From positions 310,001 to 374,000 of the forward strand of contig CAWJNX010000001.1 in assembly GCA_963844395.1 (NCBI GenBank): 64,000 nt of DNA, written 5' to 3'. The position numbers and the translations under genes are program-made. Under the pieces are notes generated by a model, which worked only from the letters and a program-made list of their open reading frames with translations, was not told the DNA's origin and searched no databases. This document shows positions 17,978 through 26,582 of this stretch, piece by piece (position 1 is the first letter of the stretch; every line of letters begins with the position of its first letter). This DNA comes from VRUE01 sp963844395. GTDB lineage: Bacteria; Actinomycetota; Thermoleophilia; Solirubrobacterales; 70-9.

Positions 17978-18289
17978 ATGGCCGGGCGAGCGTCGACCAT
18001 TCACGTCTACCAGGACCTTGGGCCGGGGGACTCCCAGCCGCAGAACATGCCGGGCACGGAGTGGAAGACCCGGAACCTCAACAGCTTCCTCTGGGGCTTG
18101 ATTCGTCAGGACCTTCCGATCACGAACTGCCGGCTCGCCAGCGGGCAGCGCCTGGGCATCGAGGAGATCCGGATCGGGCGCACCGGCTGGCAGATGATCG
18201 GCACCGCGCTGACCCTCGGCCTCTGGACGCAGACGCAGATCAGCTGGCGCTGCTGCCGCCCGCCGTCCCAGTCGGGCACGTTGGATTGA
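17978..18289 (+). CDS. Hypothetical protein upstream of FAD oxidase
   Basis: A 103-residue protein (MAGRASTIHVYQDLGPG), no recognised family. The end is basic and Cys-containing (SWRCCRPPSQSGTLD). It lies four bases before the next gene on the same strand, so it may be cotranscribed with it, or may be a spurious frame in a leader region. Confidence 0.35.
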   Translation: MAGRASTIHVYQDLGPGDSQPQNMPGTEWKTRNLNSFLWGLIRQDLPITNCRLASGQRLGIEEIRIGRTGWQMIGTALTLGLWTQTQISWRCCRPPSQSGTLD

Positions 18290-18293
18290 CGCG

Positions 18294-19838
18294 GTGATCC
18301 ACCGCGACGATCAGGGTCGGCAGGAGTGGAACGGCGTTCACGTCACGCATAAGACGACCGTCGCCGAACTCATCGACGTCGACAACGTCGGCTCGGACGG
18401 GACGCTGCTCACCGGCTTCGACATGTTCCGCCAGGCCGGGGAGAGCCTCGACGAGGTCATCCGCGAGGCGCGCGACGCCGAGCAGAGGGTGCTCGCAATC
18501 GGGTCGGGCTGGGCGCTTTCGAAGATCAACATCACCGACGGCCGACTTGTCAACACGAAGCTCCTCAACGGCTGCTACAACGTCGGCGAGCGGTACTTCG
18601 ACGGCGGCTACCCCGCCGCGGACCGGCAGGGCGTCGTGCTTGCGCAGGCGGGGACGCAGATCGCCGAGCTGAACGCGTTCCTGGAAATCGCGCCACACGA
18701 CGTTGGCGACAAGCGGGCGCTGAAGGCCGCCGGGATCGGCAACGGGCAGACGATCGCCGGCGCCGTGTCCGGCAACACGCACGGCTCGCAGCTGGACTTC
18801 GGGGCAATGCCGGACTTCGTCGTCGGCCTGCACCTCGCCACCGGCAGCGGCCGGACGCTGTGGATCGAGAAGGCCTCCAAGCCTGTGCTCAACGAGGAGT
18901 TCGCCGACCGGCTCGGAGCCGAGATAATCCGCGATGACGACGTCTTCAACGCGGCCGTCGTCAGCTTCGGGACCTTCGGCATCATCGCCGCGATGGCGGT
19001 GGAGACCGCGCCGATCTACCAGCTCGCGTTCCCAGCGATCGCCGACGTCCGCCACGACGACCTCAAGACGCAGCTGCGCGCGCTTGCGGGACCCGACCCG
19101 GCCGACGTCAACCACTACGAGTTCATCTTCGACCCGCACGGCCGCAAGCAGATGGCGATGGTGGCCAGCGCCCCGCGGGTGCCGTTCGAGCCAGGGCATC
19201 CGACGCCGCAGCCGCGGTGGATCGTTCGCGACAAGCTCGGTTACGCGCCCGGCGACAACATCCTGCGCCACGTCGGCGCCCTGCTCCGCCTGCTACCGCC
19301 GCGCTTCGTCACCGGGATTGCGTTCAAGGAGTACCGCAAGCGGGCGCTGCTCAACCAGGTTCGCGGCACCCCCGGCCAGCTCTATACGTCGTCGATCTAC
19401 TACCTCGAGGGCTACACCGAGAGCGCCTTCGCCGTCGCCGTGGCCGATGCGCCCGCGACGATCGACATCGTCTCGCAGGTGGCCCGCGAGGTCCGGGTGC
19501 CATCGATCAGCCAGGTGCGGCTCATCCGCGCCTCGGAGGCGACGCTCGGCTTCACCCAGCACGAGCCGCGAACGGCCGTCTTCGAGGTCGGCCTGATCAA
19601 CGACGACAGGTTCCCGCATTTCGAGCGCCGCCTGGACGAGGCGTTTCGCAGCACCGGCATCCGGTACACGATGCACTGGTCGAAGAACTCCGGGATCGAG
19701 CCGGGCAAGCTCGAGTACATGTACGGCCCCGAGCGGATCGCCAGCTGGAAGGCCGCCCGGAAGAAGGTGTTCGGCGACGACAAGGCGCTTATGCGGACGT
19801 TCGCTTCCGATGCCATGGTGCAGGCCGGGCTGGAGTAG
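18294..19838 (+). CDS. FAD-linked oxidoreductase (VAO/ALO-like)
   Basis: A 514-residue protein from GTG 18294. The N-terminal PCMH-type FAD domain shows VLAIGSGWALSKINI, a GTQIAELN loop, IGNGQTIAGAVSGNTHGSQ (the GTHG-like FAD pyrophosphate loop) and VSFGTFGIIAAMAVET. The C-terminus (YTMHWSKNSGIEPGKLEYMY) resembles aldono-lactone oxidase/cholesterol-oxidase-type substrate domains with the HWxK signature. It likely oxidises a sugar lactone, alditol or related alcohol using O2 or a carrier. No signal peptide. Confidence 0.7.
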   Translation: MIHRDDQGRQEWNGVHVTHKTTVAELIDVDNVGSDGTLLTGFDMFRQAGESLDEVIREARDAEQRVLAIGSGWALSKINITDGRLVNTKLLNGCYNVGERYFDGGYPAADRQGVVLAQAGTQIAELNAFLEIAPHDVGDKRALKAAGIGNGQTIAGAVSGNTHGSQLDFGAMPDFVVGLHLATGSGRTLWIEKASKPVLNEEFADRLGAEIIRDDDVFNAAVVSFGTFGIIAAMAVETAPIYQLAFPAIADVRHDDLKTQLRALAGPDPADVNHYEFIFDPHGRKQMAMVASAPRVPFEPGHPTPQPRWIVRDKLGYAPGDNILRHVGALLRLLPPRFVTGIAFKEYRKRALLNQVRGTPGQLYTSSIYYLEGYTESAFAVAVADAPATIDIVSQVAREVRVPSISQVRLIRASEATLGFTQHEPRTAVFEVGLINDDRFPHFERRLDEAFRSTGIRYTMHWSKNSGIEPGKLEYMYGPERIASWKAARKKVFGDDKALMRTFASDAMVQAGLE

Positions 19839-19950
19839 TTGGCCGAGCAGAGGTCTGCGTCAACGACTTCGGTCAGTTCTTCGCCTCGCCAAACACCCAA
19901 GGTGAACCGGGCCGCTTGATCAATCCTGCAACCGGCGCAGGATTCGCATT

Positions 19951-19965
19951 TCATCGGGGAGACAG
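19951..19965 (+). repeat. Left copy of 15-bp target-site duplication
   Basis: TCATCGGGGAGACAG here is identical to 21241-21255, where it forms the last 12 bases of tRNA-Pro plus three bases beyond. It flanks the IS element directly and fits the 4-15 bp duplications known for IS481-family elements. Confidence 0.75.
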
Positions 19966-20035
19966 TGTCCGGTTTCAGTAGATAGGCGACACCTGTGTCG
20001 AGACATAGGAGACACCGAACGAAGGGAGATCTCCT

Positions 20036-21189
20036 GTGGCAAAGGCGCGGTACCTGGTGGAGGCGCATCTATTGGAGGGCCGCCCGGTCTCAGAGCTGGC
20101 GAGGACCCACGGCGTGCATCGCAGCTGGATCTACAAGCTCTTGGCCCGCTACCGCGAAGGCGGCTATGAGGCGCTTGAGCCGCGCTCCAGGGCGCCGCGC
20201 TCCACTCCCAACAAGACGCCCGAGGAGGTGGTGCGGGCAGTCGTGTCCCTGCGAGAGCAGCTGCTCTCGCAGGGACACGACTGCGGCGCGGAGACGATCG
20301 CCTACCACCTGGTCGAGCGCTTCGAGGAGGTGCCCTCGGTCTCGACGATCTGGCGCATCCTGCGCCGCGAGGGGCTGGTGGTCCCTCAGCCGCAGAAGCG
20401 CCCGCGCAGCTCGCTGATCCGCTTCGAAGCGGAGCTTCCCAACGAGATGTGGCAGGCCGACATAACCCACTGGCGCCTGGCGGGCGGCGAGGACGTCGAG
20501 ATCCTCAACATGATCGACGACCACTCGCGGCTGTTCTTGGGCTCACGCGCCTATACGAGGCCAAGGCCGCCGACGTCGCCGAGGCATTTCGCTCTGCGGT
20601 GGCCTTGCATGGGGCGCCGGCGTCTTTGCTTTGCGACAACGGCGCCGTGTTCACGGCCACTCCCCGGGGCGGCAAGGTACTCCTCCAGCTCGAGATGGAG
20701 CGCCTGGGCGTCACTGCCAAGAACTCGCGGCCCTACCACCCCCAGACCTGCGGCAAGGTCGAGCGTCTACACCAGACGCTGAAGCGCTACCTGGCAAGGC
20801 AGGCCCCGGCGAGAACGCTCGCCGAGCTGCAAGCCCAGCTCGATGCCTTCGCGCACTACTACAACGCCATTCGCCCCCACCGGGCGCTTGGCGGGCGCAC
20901 GCCCCTGCAGGCCTACAGCGCCCGCATCAAGGCCCGGCCACCCTCAAACGGTCGTCCCGAGACCCACTTCCGCGTCCGCCACGACAAGGTCGACTCGCAG
21001 GGCACCGTCACCCTGCGCCACGACAGCCGGCTGCATCACATCGGCGTCGGCCGTGCCCACAAGGGGCGGCCGATCAAGCTCCTCGTCGCCGACCGCGACA
21101 TTCGGGTGCTGGACCTCAAGACAGGAGAGCTGATCCGCCGGCTCACCCTCGATCCCAGCCGCGACTACCAGCCGATCGGAGGGCGTTGA
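20036..21189 (+). pseudogene. IS481-family DDE transposase, frameshifted
   Basis: Starts at GTG 20036 behind GAAGGGAGAT. The N-terminal helix-turn-helix (HLLEGRPVSELARTHGVHRS) precedes an integrase core with QADITHW (first Asp), LLCDNGAVFTATP (second Asp) and QTCGKVERLHQTLKRYL (Glu), followed by IRPHRALGGRTPLQAY. The frame changes near 20.56 kb, just after DDHSRLFLG, between the first and second Asp. Unless programmed or a sequence error, this inactivates the enzyme. The C-terminal extension (RLHHIGVGRAHKGRPI, VLDLKTGELIRRL) is typical for actinobacterial members. Confidence 0.85.
20237..20284. repeat. 48-bp perfect palindrome inside transposase gene
   Basis: The two 24-base arms (20237-20260 and 20261-20284) are exact reverse complements with no spacer, centred on GAGCAG|CTGCTC. 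The stretch is in frame and codes RAVVSLREQLLSQGHDC, matching what IS481 transposases usually have there, so it is not simply an insertion. Confidence 0.9.
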
Positions 21190-21240
21190 GATGTCTACGA
21201 TGTCCCGCGACATCTGTCTCCGATGTCGCGACACATCACA

Positions 21241-21255
21241 TCATCGGGGAGACAG
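21241..21255 (+). repeat. Right copy of 15-bp target-site duplication
   Basis: TCATCGGGGAGACAG, identical to 19951-19965; overlaps the 3' end of the tRNA-Pro gene (minus strand). Confidence 0.75.
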
Positions 21256-21317
21256 GATTTGAACCTGCGACCGCTCGGCCCCCAGCCGAGTGCGCTACCA
21301 GACTGCGCCACTCCCCG
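21244..21317 (-). tRNA. tRNA-Pro (GGG)
   Basis: The reverse complement is a 74-base cloverleaf: acceptor CGGGGAG/CTCCCCG, D-arm GGCGCAGTCTGGTAGCGC, anticodon stem CTCGG/CCGAG around CTGGGGG (anticodon GGG), T-arm GGTTCAAATCC, discriminator A. The IS element abuts its 3' end, leaving it whole. Confidence 0.93.
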
Positions 21318-21395
21318 TGGTCGTCTGCATTTTGACGCATCGCCGACCTGGGGGGGGCTGCGGCGAGGAGTCTCTTTGTTGCGACGAGCTGATGG

Positions 21396-21407
21396 GAACG
21401 TCTGTTC
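21396..21407. promoter_or_regulatory. LexA-type box upstream of HNH gene
   Basis: GAACGTCTGTTC fits the GAAC-N4-GTTC Gram-positive SOS core; flanks are G...G rather than the full CGAAC...GTTCG. It ends 12 to 21 bases before the possible HNH starts and lies 78 bases upstream of the divergent tRNA-Pro. No other clear promoter is visible between it and the gene. Confidence 0.55.
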
Positions 21408-21428
21408 GCCTCGCTAGCGTTGCGGTCG

Positions 21429-21866
21429 ATGAGGAGATGCGGCCGCTGCAGCAGCCGGAAGCCGGTCGATGATTTTGCCTGGCGCCGGAAAGCCCGCGGG
21501 CAGCGGGATAACTACTGCCGCCCTTGTCGCGCCGAGTACAAGCAGGAGCACTACGCGGCCAACCGGCAGAGATACATCGATTCGGCACAGCGTCGCAGGC
21601 GGGCCATCGTTGCAGAACGTATTGAGTTCCTCGTGGCCTATCTACGCGAACATCCCTGCGTCGCCTGGGGTGAGACCGACCCTGTGGTGCTGGAGTTCGA
21701 CCATCTTCGGGACAAGAAATTCAGCATCGCGAAGGGCTGGAGGGACCACGAATGGCAGAGCGTCCTCGACGAGATGGCAAAGTGCGAGGTAGTTTGTGCA
21801 AACTGTCATCGGCGCCGCACTGCTCGTCGGGGCGGCTTCATCCGCGCGGTGGTAGCTCAACGGTAG
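21429..21866 (+). CDS. HNH endonuclease, ending inside tRNA-Gly
   Basis: About 145 residues from ATG 21429 (a TTG at 21420 would add three). The N-terminal CGRC and CRPC pairs form a zinc ribbon, followed by AEYKQEHYAANRQRY and then a core: VVLEFDHLRDKKFSI (the HNH His in FDH) and KCEVVCANCHRRRTARRGG (CxxCH with the closing His). This type is common in actinobacterial phages and as free-standing mobile nucleases. The last six codons and the TAG stop (21864-21866) are the first 21 bases of tRNA-Gly on the same strand, so the gene is physically fused to the tRNA 5' end. A LexA-type box sits just upstream. Confidence 0.8.
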   Translation: MRRCGRCSSRKPVDDFAWRRKARGQRDNYCRPCRAEYKQEHYAANRQRYIDSAQRRRRAIVAERIEFLVAYLREHPCVAWGETDPVVLEFDHLRDKKFSIAKGWRDHEWQSVLDEMAKCEVVCANCHRRRTARRGGFIRAVVAQR

Positions 21867-21916
21867 AGCCTCGCCCTTCCAAGGCGATGATGCGGGTTCA
21901 ATTCCCGTCCGCCGCT
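21846..21916 (+). tRNA. tRNA-Gly (TCC)
   Basis: A 71-base cloverleaf: acceptor GCGGTGG with CCGCCGC, D-arm TAGCTCAACGGTAGAGC, anticodon stem TCGCC/GGCGA around CTTCCAA (anticodon TCC), T-arm GGGTTCAATTCCC, discriminator T. Its first 21 bases also code the end of the HNH protein. Confidence 0.93.
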
Positions 21917-22043
21917 TTTCCCGCCGCTAGGGAGCCGATCGGGCTCGAGCCGAAGCGGCGTTGAGCAGGCGAGCCCTGTCGGTGTGATCGATCTCACTCG
22001 AGATGTGCGTGTAAGCCCCGCCCGGGTGGGATACTCGTTTTCC

Positions 22044-23384
22044 ATGAGCGCACCTTCGGCGCTGCCCCCCGGTCCCCGCATTCCCTCGGCCGTCCAGTTC
22101 GTCGGCATGTGGATGAGGCCGCTGGCCTTTCTCGAGCGCTGCCGTCGGCGCTATGGCAAGCGCTTCACCCTCCGCCTGCCCTTCACGCCGCCCTTCGTGA
22201 TGCTGACCGATCCCGATGAGGTGAAGCAGGTGTTCACGGCTCCGCCGGACGTGCTGCGGCCGGGCCAGGGCGCTCGCGTCCTCGAACCAGTCGTCGGCGC
22301 TCACTCCGTGATCCTGCTCGACGAAGGCGAGCACATGGAGCAGCGCAAACTGATGCTGCCCGCCTTCCACGGCGAGCGGATGGAGCGCCTCACCGGGCTG
22401 ATGGAGGAGGTGACCGCGGAAGAGGTCGAGGCACTGCCACGGGACGTTCCAGTCGAGCTTCATCCCCGGATGCAGGATCTGACGCTGAAGATCATCCTGC
22501 GCGCCGTCTTCGGACTCGATCCCGGAGCGCGCTTCGACGCGCTGCGCGAGCGGCTGCAGGCGATGCTCGCCTTCGGCGACAAGCCGATCAGCCTGATGCC
22601 GCCGCGACCGGACAGCCCCATGACCCGCATCCTGGAACGAGTGGGGCCCTTCGCGGAATTCGTCAGGATCCAGGAGGAGGTCGACGAGATCCTCTTCGCG
22701 CTGATCGGCGAGCGGCGCAAGGACGGAGCCGACCGCAACGACGTGCTGACGATGCTGCTCGAGGCGCGGCACGAGGACGGCTCTCCGATGAGCGAGCAGG
22801 AGATCCGCGACGAGCTGCTGACGCTGCTTGTCGCCGGACACGAGACGACCGCGACGTCGCTCGCCTGGGCGTTCGCGCGCCTCGTCCACGAGCCGCGCGT
22901 GCTCGCTCGGCTCGTCGAGGAGATCGATGGTGGCGACGATGCCTACGTGACGGCGACGATCCAGGAGACGCTGCGGGCCCGCCCGGTCCTCCCCAACGTC
23001 GCACCAAGGCTGGTGGCGAAGCCAATCGAGGTCGGCGATTGGACCTATCCGACTGGCTGCAGCCTGGTCGCGAACGGGTACCTGATCCACCACGATCCCG
23101 AGATCTATCCCAACCCCTACGCCTTCCGGCCAGAGCGCTTCCTCGACGAGGCCCCCGGCACCTACACCTGGATCCCCTTCGGCGGCGGCCGCCGGCGTTG
23201 CCTCGGCGCGAGCTTCGCAATGCTCGAGATGACGGTCGTCCTCCGTGCGCTACTCAGCTCCTGCAGCATGAGCGCAGCGGGCGACGGCGTCGAGGTCGCC
23301 CGACGCCGCAACATCACCGTGCGACCGGTCGACGGCGCCCGCGCGGTGCTCGCCGACCGCGCCGCGGTCCCCGTCGCCGCCTGA
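22044..23384 (+). CDS. Cytochrome P450
   Basis: A 446-residue protein from ATG 22044 (MSAPSALPPGPRIP). The proline-rich start is followed by all P450 marks: I-helix LLVAGHETTATSLAWAF (AGxET for O2 activation), ExxR in IQETLRARP, the PERF-type FRPERFLDE and the heme-binding loop FGGGRRRCLGASFA with the Cys ligand. The substrate may be a lipid, terpenoid or xenobiotic. No ferredoxin or reductase gene is adjacent. Confidence 0.92.
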   Translation: MSAPSALPPGPRIPSAVQFVGMWMRPLAFLERCRRRYGKRFTLRLPFTPPFVMLTDPDEVKQVFTAPPDVLRPGQGARVLEPVVGAHSVILLDEGEHMEQRKLMLPAFHGERMERLTGLMEEVTAEEVEALPRDVPVELHPRMQDLTLKIILRAVFGLDPGARFDALRERLQAMLAFGDKPISLMPPRPDSPMTRILERVGPFAEFVRIQEEVDEILFALIGERRKDGADRNDVLTMLLEARHEDGSPMSEQEIRDELLTLLVAGHETTATSLAWAFARLVHEPRVLARLVEEIDGGDDAYVTATIQETLRARPVLPNVAPRLVAKPIEVGDWTYPTGCSLVANGYLIHHDPEIYPNPYAFRPERFLDEAPGTYTWIPFGGGRRRCLGASFAMLEMTVVLRALLSSCSMSAAGDGVEVARRRNITVRPVDGARAVLADRAAVPVAA

Positions 23385-24948
23385 CTACCAGGTGTCGACG
23401 AAGCGGTGGCCGCTCGCCGGCGGCGCAGTGGGACCTGCCGCCGCCAGCGTCAAGGCGATTAGCGAGCGCGTCTCGGCCGGGTCGACGACGTCGTCGAGCT
23501 CGAACAGGGCCGCGGCGTTGAGCGCCTTCGCGTTCAGTTCGGCGGCCGCGGTCAGGTCGCGAACCCGCTGCTCGCGCTCGGCCTCGTCGGCGATCTGCTC
23601 CAACTCTTTGCGCAGCGCCAGCCTCACCGCGCCCTCCAGGCCCATCGGGCCGAGATGCGCGCTCGGCCACGCCACAGTCAGCAGCGGCTCGTGCAGGCTG
23701 CCGCCGACCATCGCCTGCGCGCCCAGCCCGTAGCCGCGCCGTAGGATCACCGCGATAAGCGGCACGCGCAGCGCGGCGCCGGCGACCAGCAGCCGCGAGG
23801 CGTGGCGCACCAGTCCGGTCGCCTCGGCCTCGGGGCCGACCATCATCCCCGGCGTGTCGACCAACGAGATGACCGGCAGCCCAAAGCAGTCGCAGAGCTG
23901 CAGGAACCGCGCCGCCTTGTCGGCGGCGTCGCTGGTGATCGCCCCGGCCATGTGGCGGGTGTCGTTGGCGACGATCCCGACAGGCCGCCCCTCGATCCGG
24001 GCGAGCGCGGTAACCATCTCTGGCGCGAAGCGCTCGCGCAGGAAGGTGACCGAGTCCTCGTCGGCAAGGGTCTCGACGATCGGCTGGACCGGGTAAGCGC
24101 GCCGCTCGCGCTCCGGCACCAGCTCGCGCAATCGCGCCTGATCGGGTTCGGCTCCCGGCGGCGTCGCGCCCTGGAAGTAGGCGAGCAGGCGCTTCGCCAA
24201 AGCCACAGCCTCCATCTCGTCCGCGACCGCCACGTCGACGACGCCGTTGCGCGACTGCATCTCGAGCGGCCCGACCTCGTCGGGGTCGACTTTGCCCAGT
24301 CCGCCGCCCTCGATCATCGCCGGGCCGCCCATGCCGAGCGAGCTGTTCTCGGTGGCGACGATCAGGTCCGAGCAGCCGGCGATCACCGCATTGCCGGCGA
24401 AGCAGCGCCCAGCGACAACTGCGATTCGCGGCACCACTCCCGACAGCCGCGCCCAGAGCGCGAAAGCGCGCCAGTCGAGCGCCGAGACGACGGGGTAGTC
24501 GGTGTCGCCGGGTCGCCCGCCGCCGCCCTCGGCGAAGAAGACCGTGGGCAGGCGCATCCGCTCGATCATCTCGAAGAGCCGGTCCTTCTTGCGGTGTCCG
24601 ACGGCGCCCTGCGTCCCGGCCAGGACCGTGTAGTCGTAGGAGAGCACCGCGCAGGCGCCGCGCTCGCCGAAAAGCTCGCCATTGATTCGGGCCGTGCCGG
24701 CGACAAGGCCGTCGGCGGGAGTGCGGGCGATCAAGTCGTCGTTCTCGCGACGCCCTCGCTGCGCGGCGATCGCAAAGCGTCCGTACTCGACAAAGCTTCC
24801 CCGGGTCGACCAGGTCATCGACGTTCTCGCGGGCCGTCCGACCTCCGGCCGCGTGGCGGCGCTCGACCGCCTCCGTGCGCGCCTCGTCACCGGTCAGGGC
24901 ACGCCGCTCCCGCAGCTCGCTCAGGTCGTCGCGCTGCGACTTCCCCAC
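23385..24948 (-). CDS. Acyl-CoA carboxylase, carboxyltransferase (beta) subunit (one frameshift)
   Basis: Start chosen at GTG 24946-24948 with AGGAG seven bases upstream. The N-terminus DDLSELRERRALTGDEARTE... ENVDDLVDPGSFVEYG joins the main frame after one extra A near 24.80 kb. Two crotonase-like halves follow: GKKDR-type region, SSLGMGGPAMIEGGGLG with the oxyanion glycines in the N-half, and VDTPGMMVGPEAEATGLVRHASRLL with RRGYGLGAQAMVGG in the C-half. This matches biotin-dependent acyl-CoA carboxyltransferases; the acyl-CoA is not determinable. The biotinylated alpha subunit is not in the window. Convergent with the P450 gene. Confidence 0.85.
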
Positions 24949-25104
24949 CGGTCGGCTCCTCGCCAGGCACCGCGTGATCTTCCCAGACAGGTGGCCATCC
25001 TTCTGGCCCGGAATCCACGCCGCGATCGGCAACCGCGCGTTTGGTCATCCGACCAGCGGGAAGGGAGAACAGACGGGGAAACACGAATCGAGGAGAGAGG
25101 CGAG

Positions 25105-26295
25105 ATGGCCACGCAGCAGAAAAAACGCCGAGCCGGTCGCAAGAGCTCGAGCACGAAGACTTCGGAATCGAAGAGCTCGCAGTCCAAACGCAGCGCGCCA
25201 CGCAAGACCAGCCAGGAGTCCAGCAGCGGCAGCGACGGCAGCGGAAGCAAGAGAAGCCCGTTCCGCAACCAGACGGACGAGAACACCGTCCCGGAGCGGG
25301 AGTACCAGGACTACACGCTCCTCCACCCCGGCTCGATCAGCGACACCGACGAGCCCGACGTGCTCCTCGACATCCCCGTCGTCAAAGTCGACGAGATCCA
25401 CTTCGAGGTCGACCAGCTCGAGGCCCGCGTGTCGCTGCACGCCGAGGTCCTCGACCTGGTCAAGCTGAGCGTCGGCGTCCATGCCGAGATCGGCAAAATT
25501 GAACTCGAGCATCAAGGGCGTCGAAGCGCAGGCCCTGCTCAGGGCCCGGCTCGACCACGTGACCGCGATCATCGACCGCGTGCTGACCACCCTTGACCGC
25601 AATCCAAAGCTGCTCGAAAGCATCGGCAAATCGCTCGAAAAAGTCGGCCAGGGCGCCGGCAAAGGAGTCGGCCAGATCGGCACGGGCGCCGGTCATGCCG
25701 TCGAGGACGTCGGCGAAGGAGCCGAGGGCGCCGTCAAAGACGTCGGCAAAGGTGCCGGTGGCGCCGTGGAAGACGTCGGCGAAGGTGCGGGCGGAGCGGT
25801 GCAGGATGTCGGCAAAGGCGCCGGTGGCGCGGTCCAGGACGTGGGCAAAGGCGCTGGCGGTGCGGTGGAAGGAGTTGGCCAGGGAGCTGGCGGCGCCGTC
25901 GAAGGGATCGGCCAGGGCGTCGGCCAGCTTCCGGGCCAGCTCGCCGGAGCAGCAGCCGGCGCCGGCGGTCAGGGCGGCGGAATGGCGGCAACGGCGGGGG
26001 TGGCGGTGGCAATGGGCTGACCGCCGGCAAGCTCGCAAAAGAAGCGGCGAAACTCGTCGCCAAAGAGATCGGCTCGGCGGCGAGCGACGAGGCGAAGGAC
26101 GTCGGCATGGCAGCCACGCACAAGGTGATGGAGCTCGGCGAGAGGCGGCGGCAGCGGCGGGCGATGAAGCACAACGCCACCGAGGCGGCGCTGCGCGAGG
26201 CCGAGTCGGCCGGCATCGACCTCGACGAGGTCGAAGGCACCGGCGCCGAGGGTCGGATAACGGTCAACGACGTCAAAGAGATGGCAGATAGATGA
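25105..26295 (+). CDS. Large repeat protein with E3-binding-like C-terminus (two frameshifts)
   Basis: Start at ATG 25105 behind GAGGAGAGAGG. Order of parts: a Lys/Ser-rich basic tail (QKKRRAGRKSSSTK); a conserved-looking module (VKVDEIHFEVDQLEARVSLH, AEVLDLVKLSVGVHAEIGKI, then after a frame change near 25.51 kb IKGVEAQALLRARLDHVTAI, IDRVLTTLDRNPKLLESIGK); seven 11-residue repeats of the type GAGGAVEDVGK; a second frame change near 25.99 kb; then KLAKEAAKLVAKEIGSAASD; finally a peripheral-subunit/E3-binding-like domain (ATEAALREAESAGIDLDEVE, GTGAEGRITVNDVKEMA). The E3-like fold also occurs as a DNA-binding part of Lsr2. Overall function unknown; a membrane- or DNA-associated structural protein is a guess. 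Confidence 0.6.
25685..25915 (+). repeat. Seven tandem 33-bp repeats coding 11-residue units
   Basis: Seven consecutive 11-residue units, consensus GAGGAVEDVGK/E, without gaps. An 11-residue period with alternating charged and small residues resembles the 11/3 amphipathic helices of LEA proteins and synucleins. Confidence 0.85.
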
Positions 26296-26582
26296 CGGAC
26301 GAAGACGCCGAACGGCAACCAGACCAGCCCGCGGACGAGCTCTCCGACGACGAAATCGCCGACGTCGACGTCTTCACCGCGGTACGGGCCTAGGAGCTGC
26401 GATTCGGGATCGTGCCCGAGGTAAAGACCTGGTTCGAGGGCGAGCCCGCCGAGAGATCGAGCTCGAAAACCGTGCGCGAGAACCTGCCCGACGAGGTCGA
26501 GCCGGACGAGACCTATCGCGACATCCGCGTCGAGTGGCGCGCCCGCTCTCGGATCGTCCATCCCACCGACCCGGACTCCTAG
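26292..26582 (+). pseudogene. Small acidic protein with in-frame TAG
   Basis: The ATG overlaps the previous stop (ATGA). The first frame codes MTDEDAERQPDQPADELSDD ... FTAVRA and meets TAG at 26391-26393. The same frame then continues without another stop for 62 codons (ELRFGIVPEVKTWFEGEPAE ... HPTDPDS) to TAG 26580-26582, with matching acidic composition. So this is one roughly 97-codon gene broken by a nonsense codon, a suppressed stop, or a base error. No family recognised. Coupled to the repeat protein upstream. Confidence 0.5.

Larger units (their letters stand above)
19966..21240 (+). mobile_element. IS481-family insertion sequence
   Basis: The 1275-base element lies exactly between 15-base direct repeats and begins TGT and ends ACA, as IS481-family ends do. 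Subterminal inverted repeats of 21 bases with 19 matches lie at 19994-20014 and 21215-21235 (TGTGTCG(A/C)GACAT then GGAGACA); related shorter copies follow inside the right end. It carries one transposase gene, interrupted by a frame change. The insertion is at the 3' end of tRNA-Pro, and the duplication restores an intact tRNA. Confidence 0.75.

Noticed and set aside
18329..18339. GAAC-GGC-GTTC as a LexA box
   Set aside because: The spacer is three bases, not four, and it lies inside the FAD oxidase coding region.
18671..18680. GAAC-GC-GTTC as a LexA box
   Set aside because: The spacer is only two bases and the site is inside a coding region.
19951..21317. Genomic island or prophage integrated at tRNA-Pro
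   Set aside because: The only content between the direct repeats is one IS481-type transposase and its ends; there is no tyrosine integrase or phage gene.
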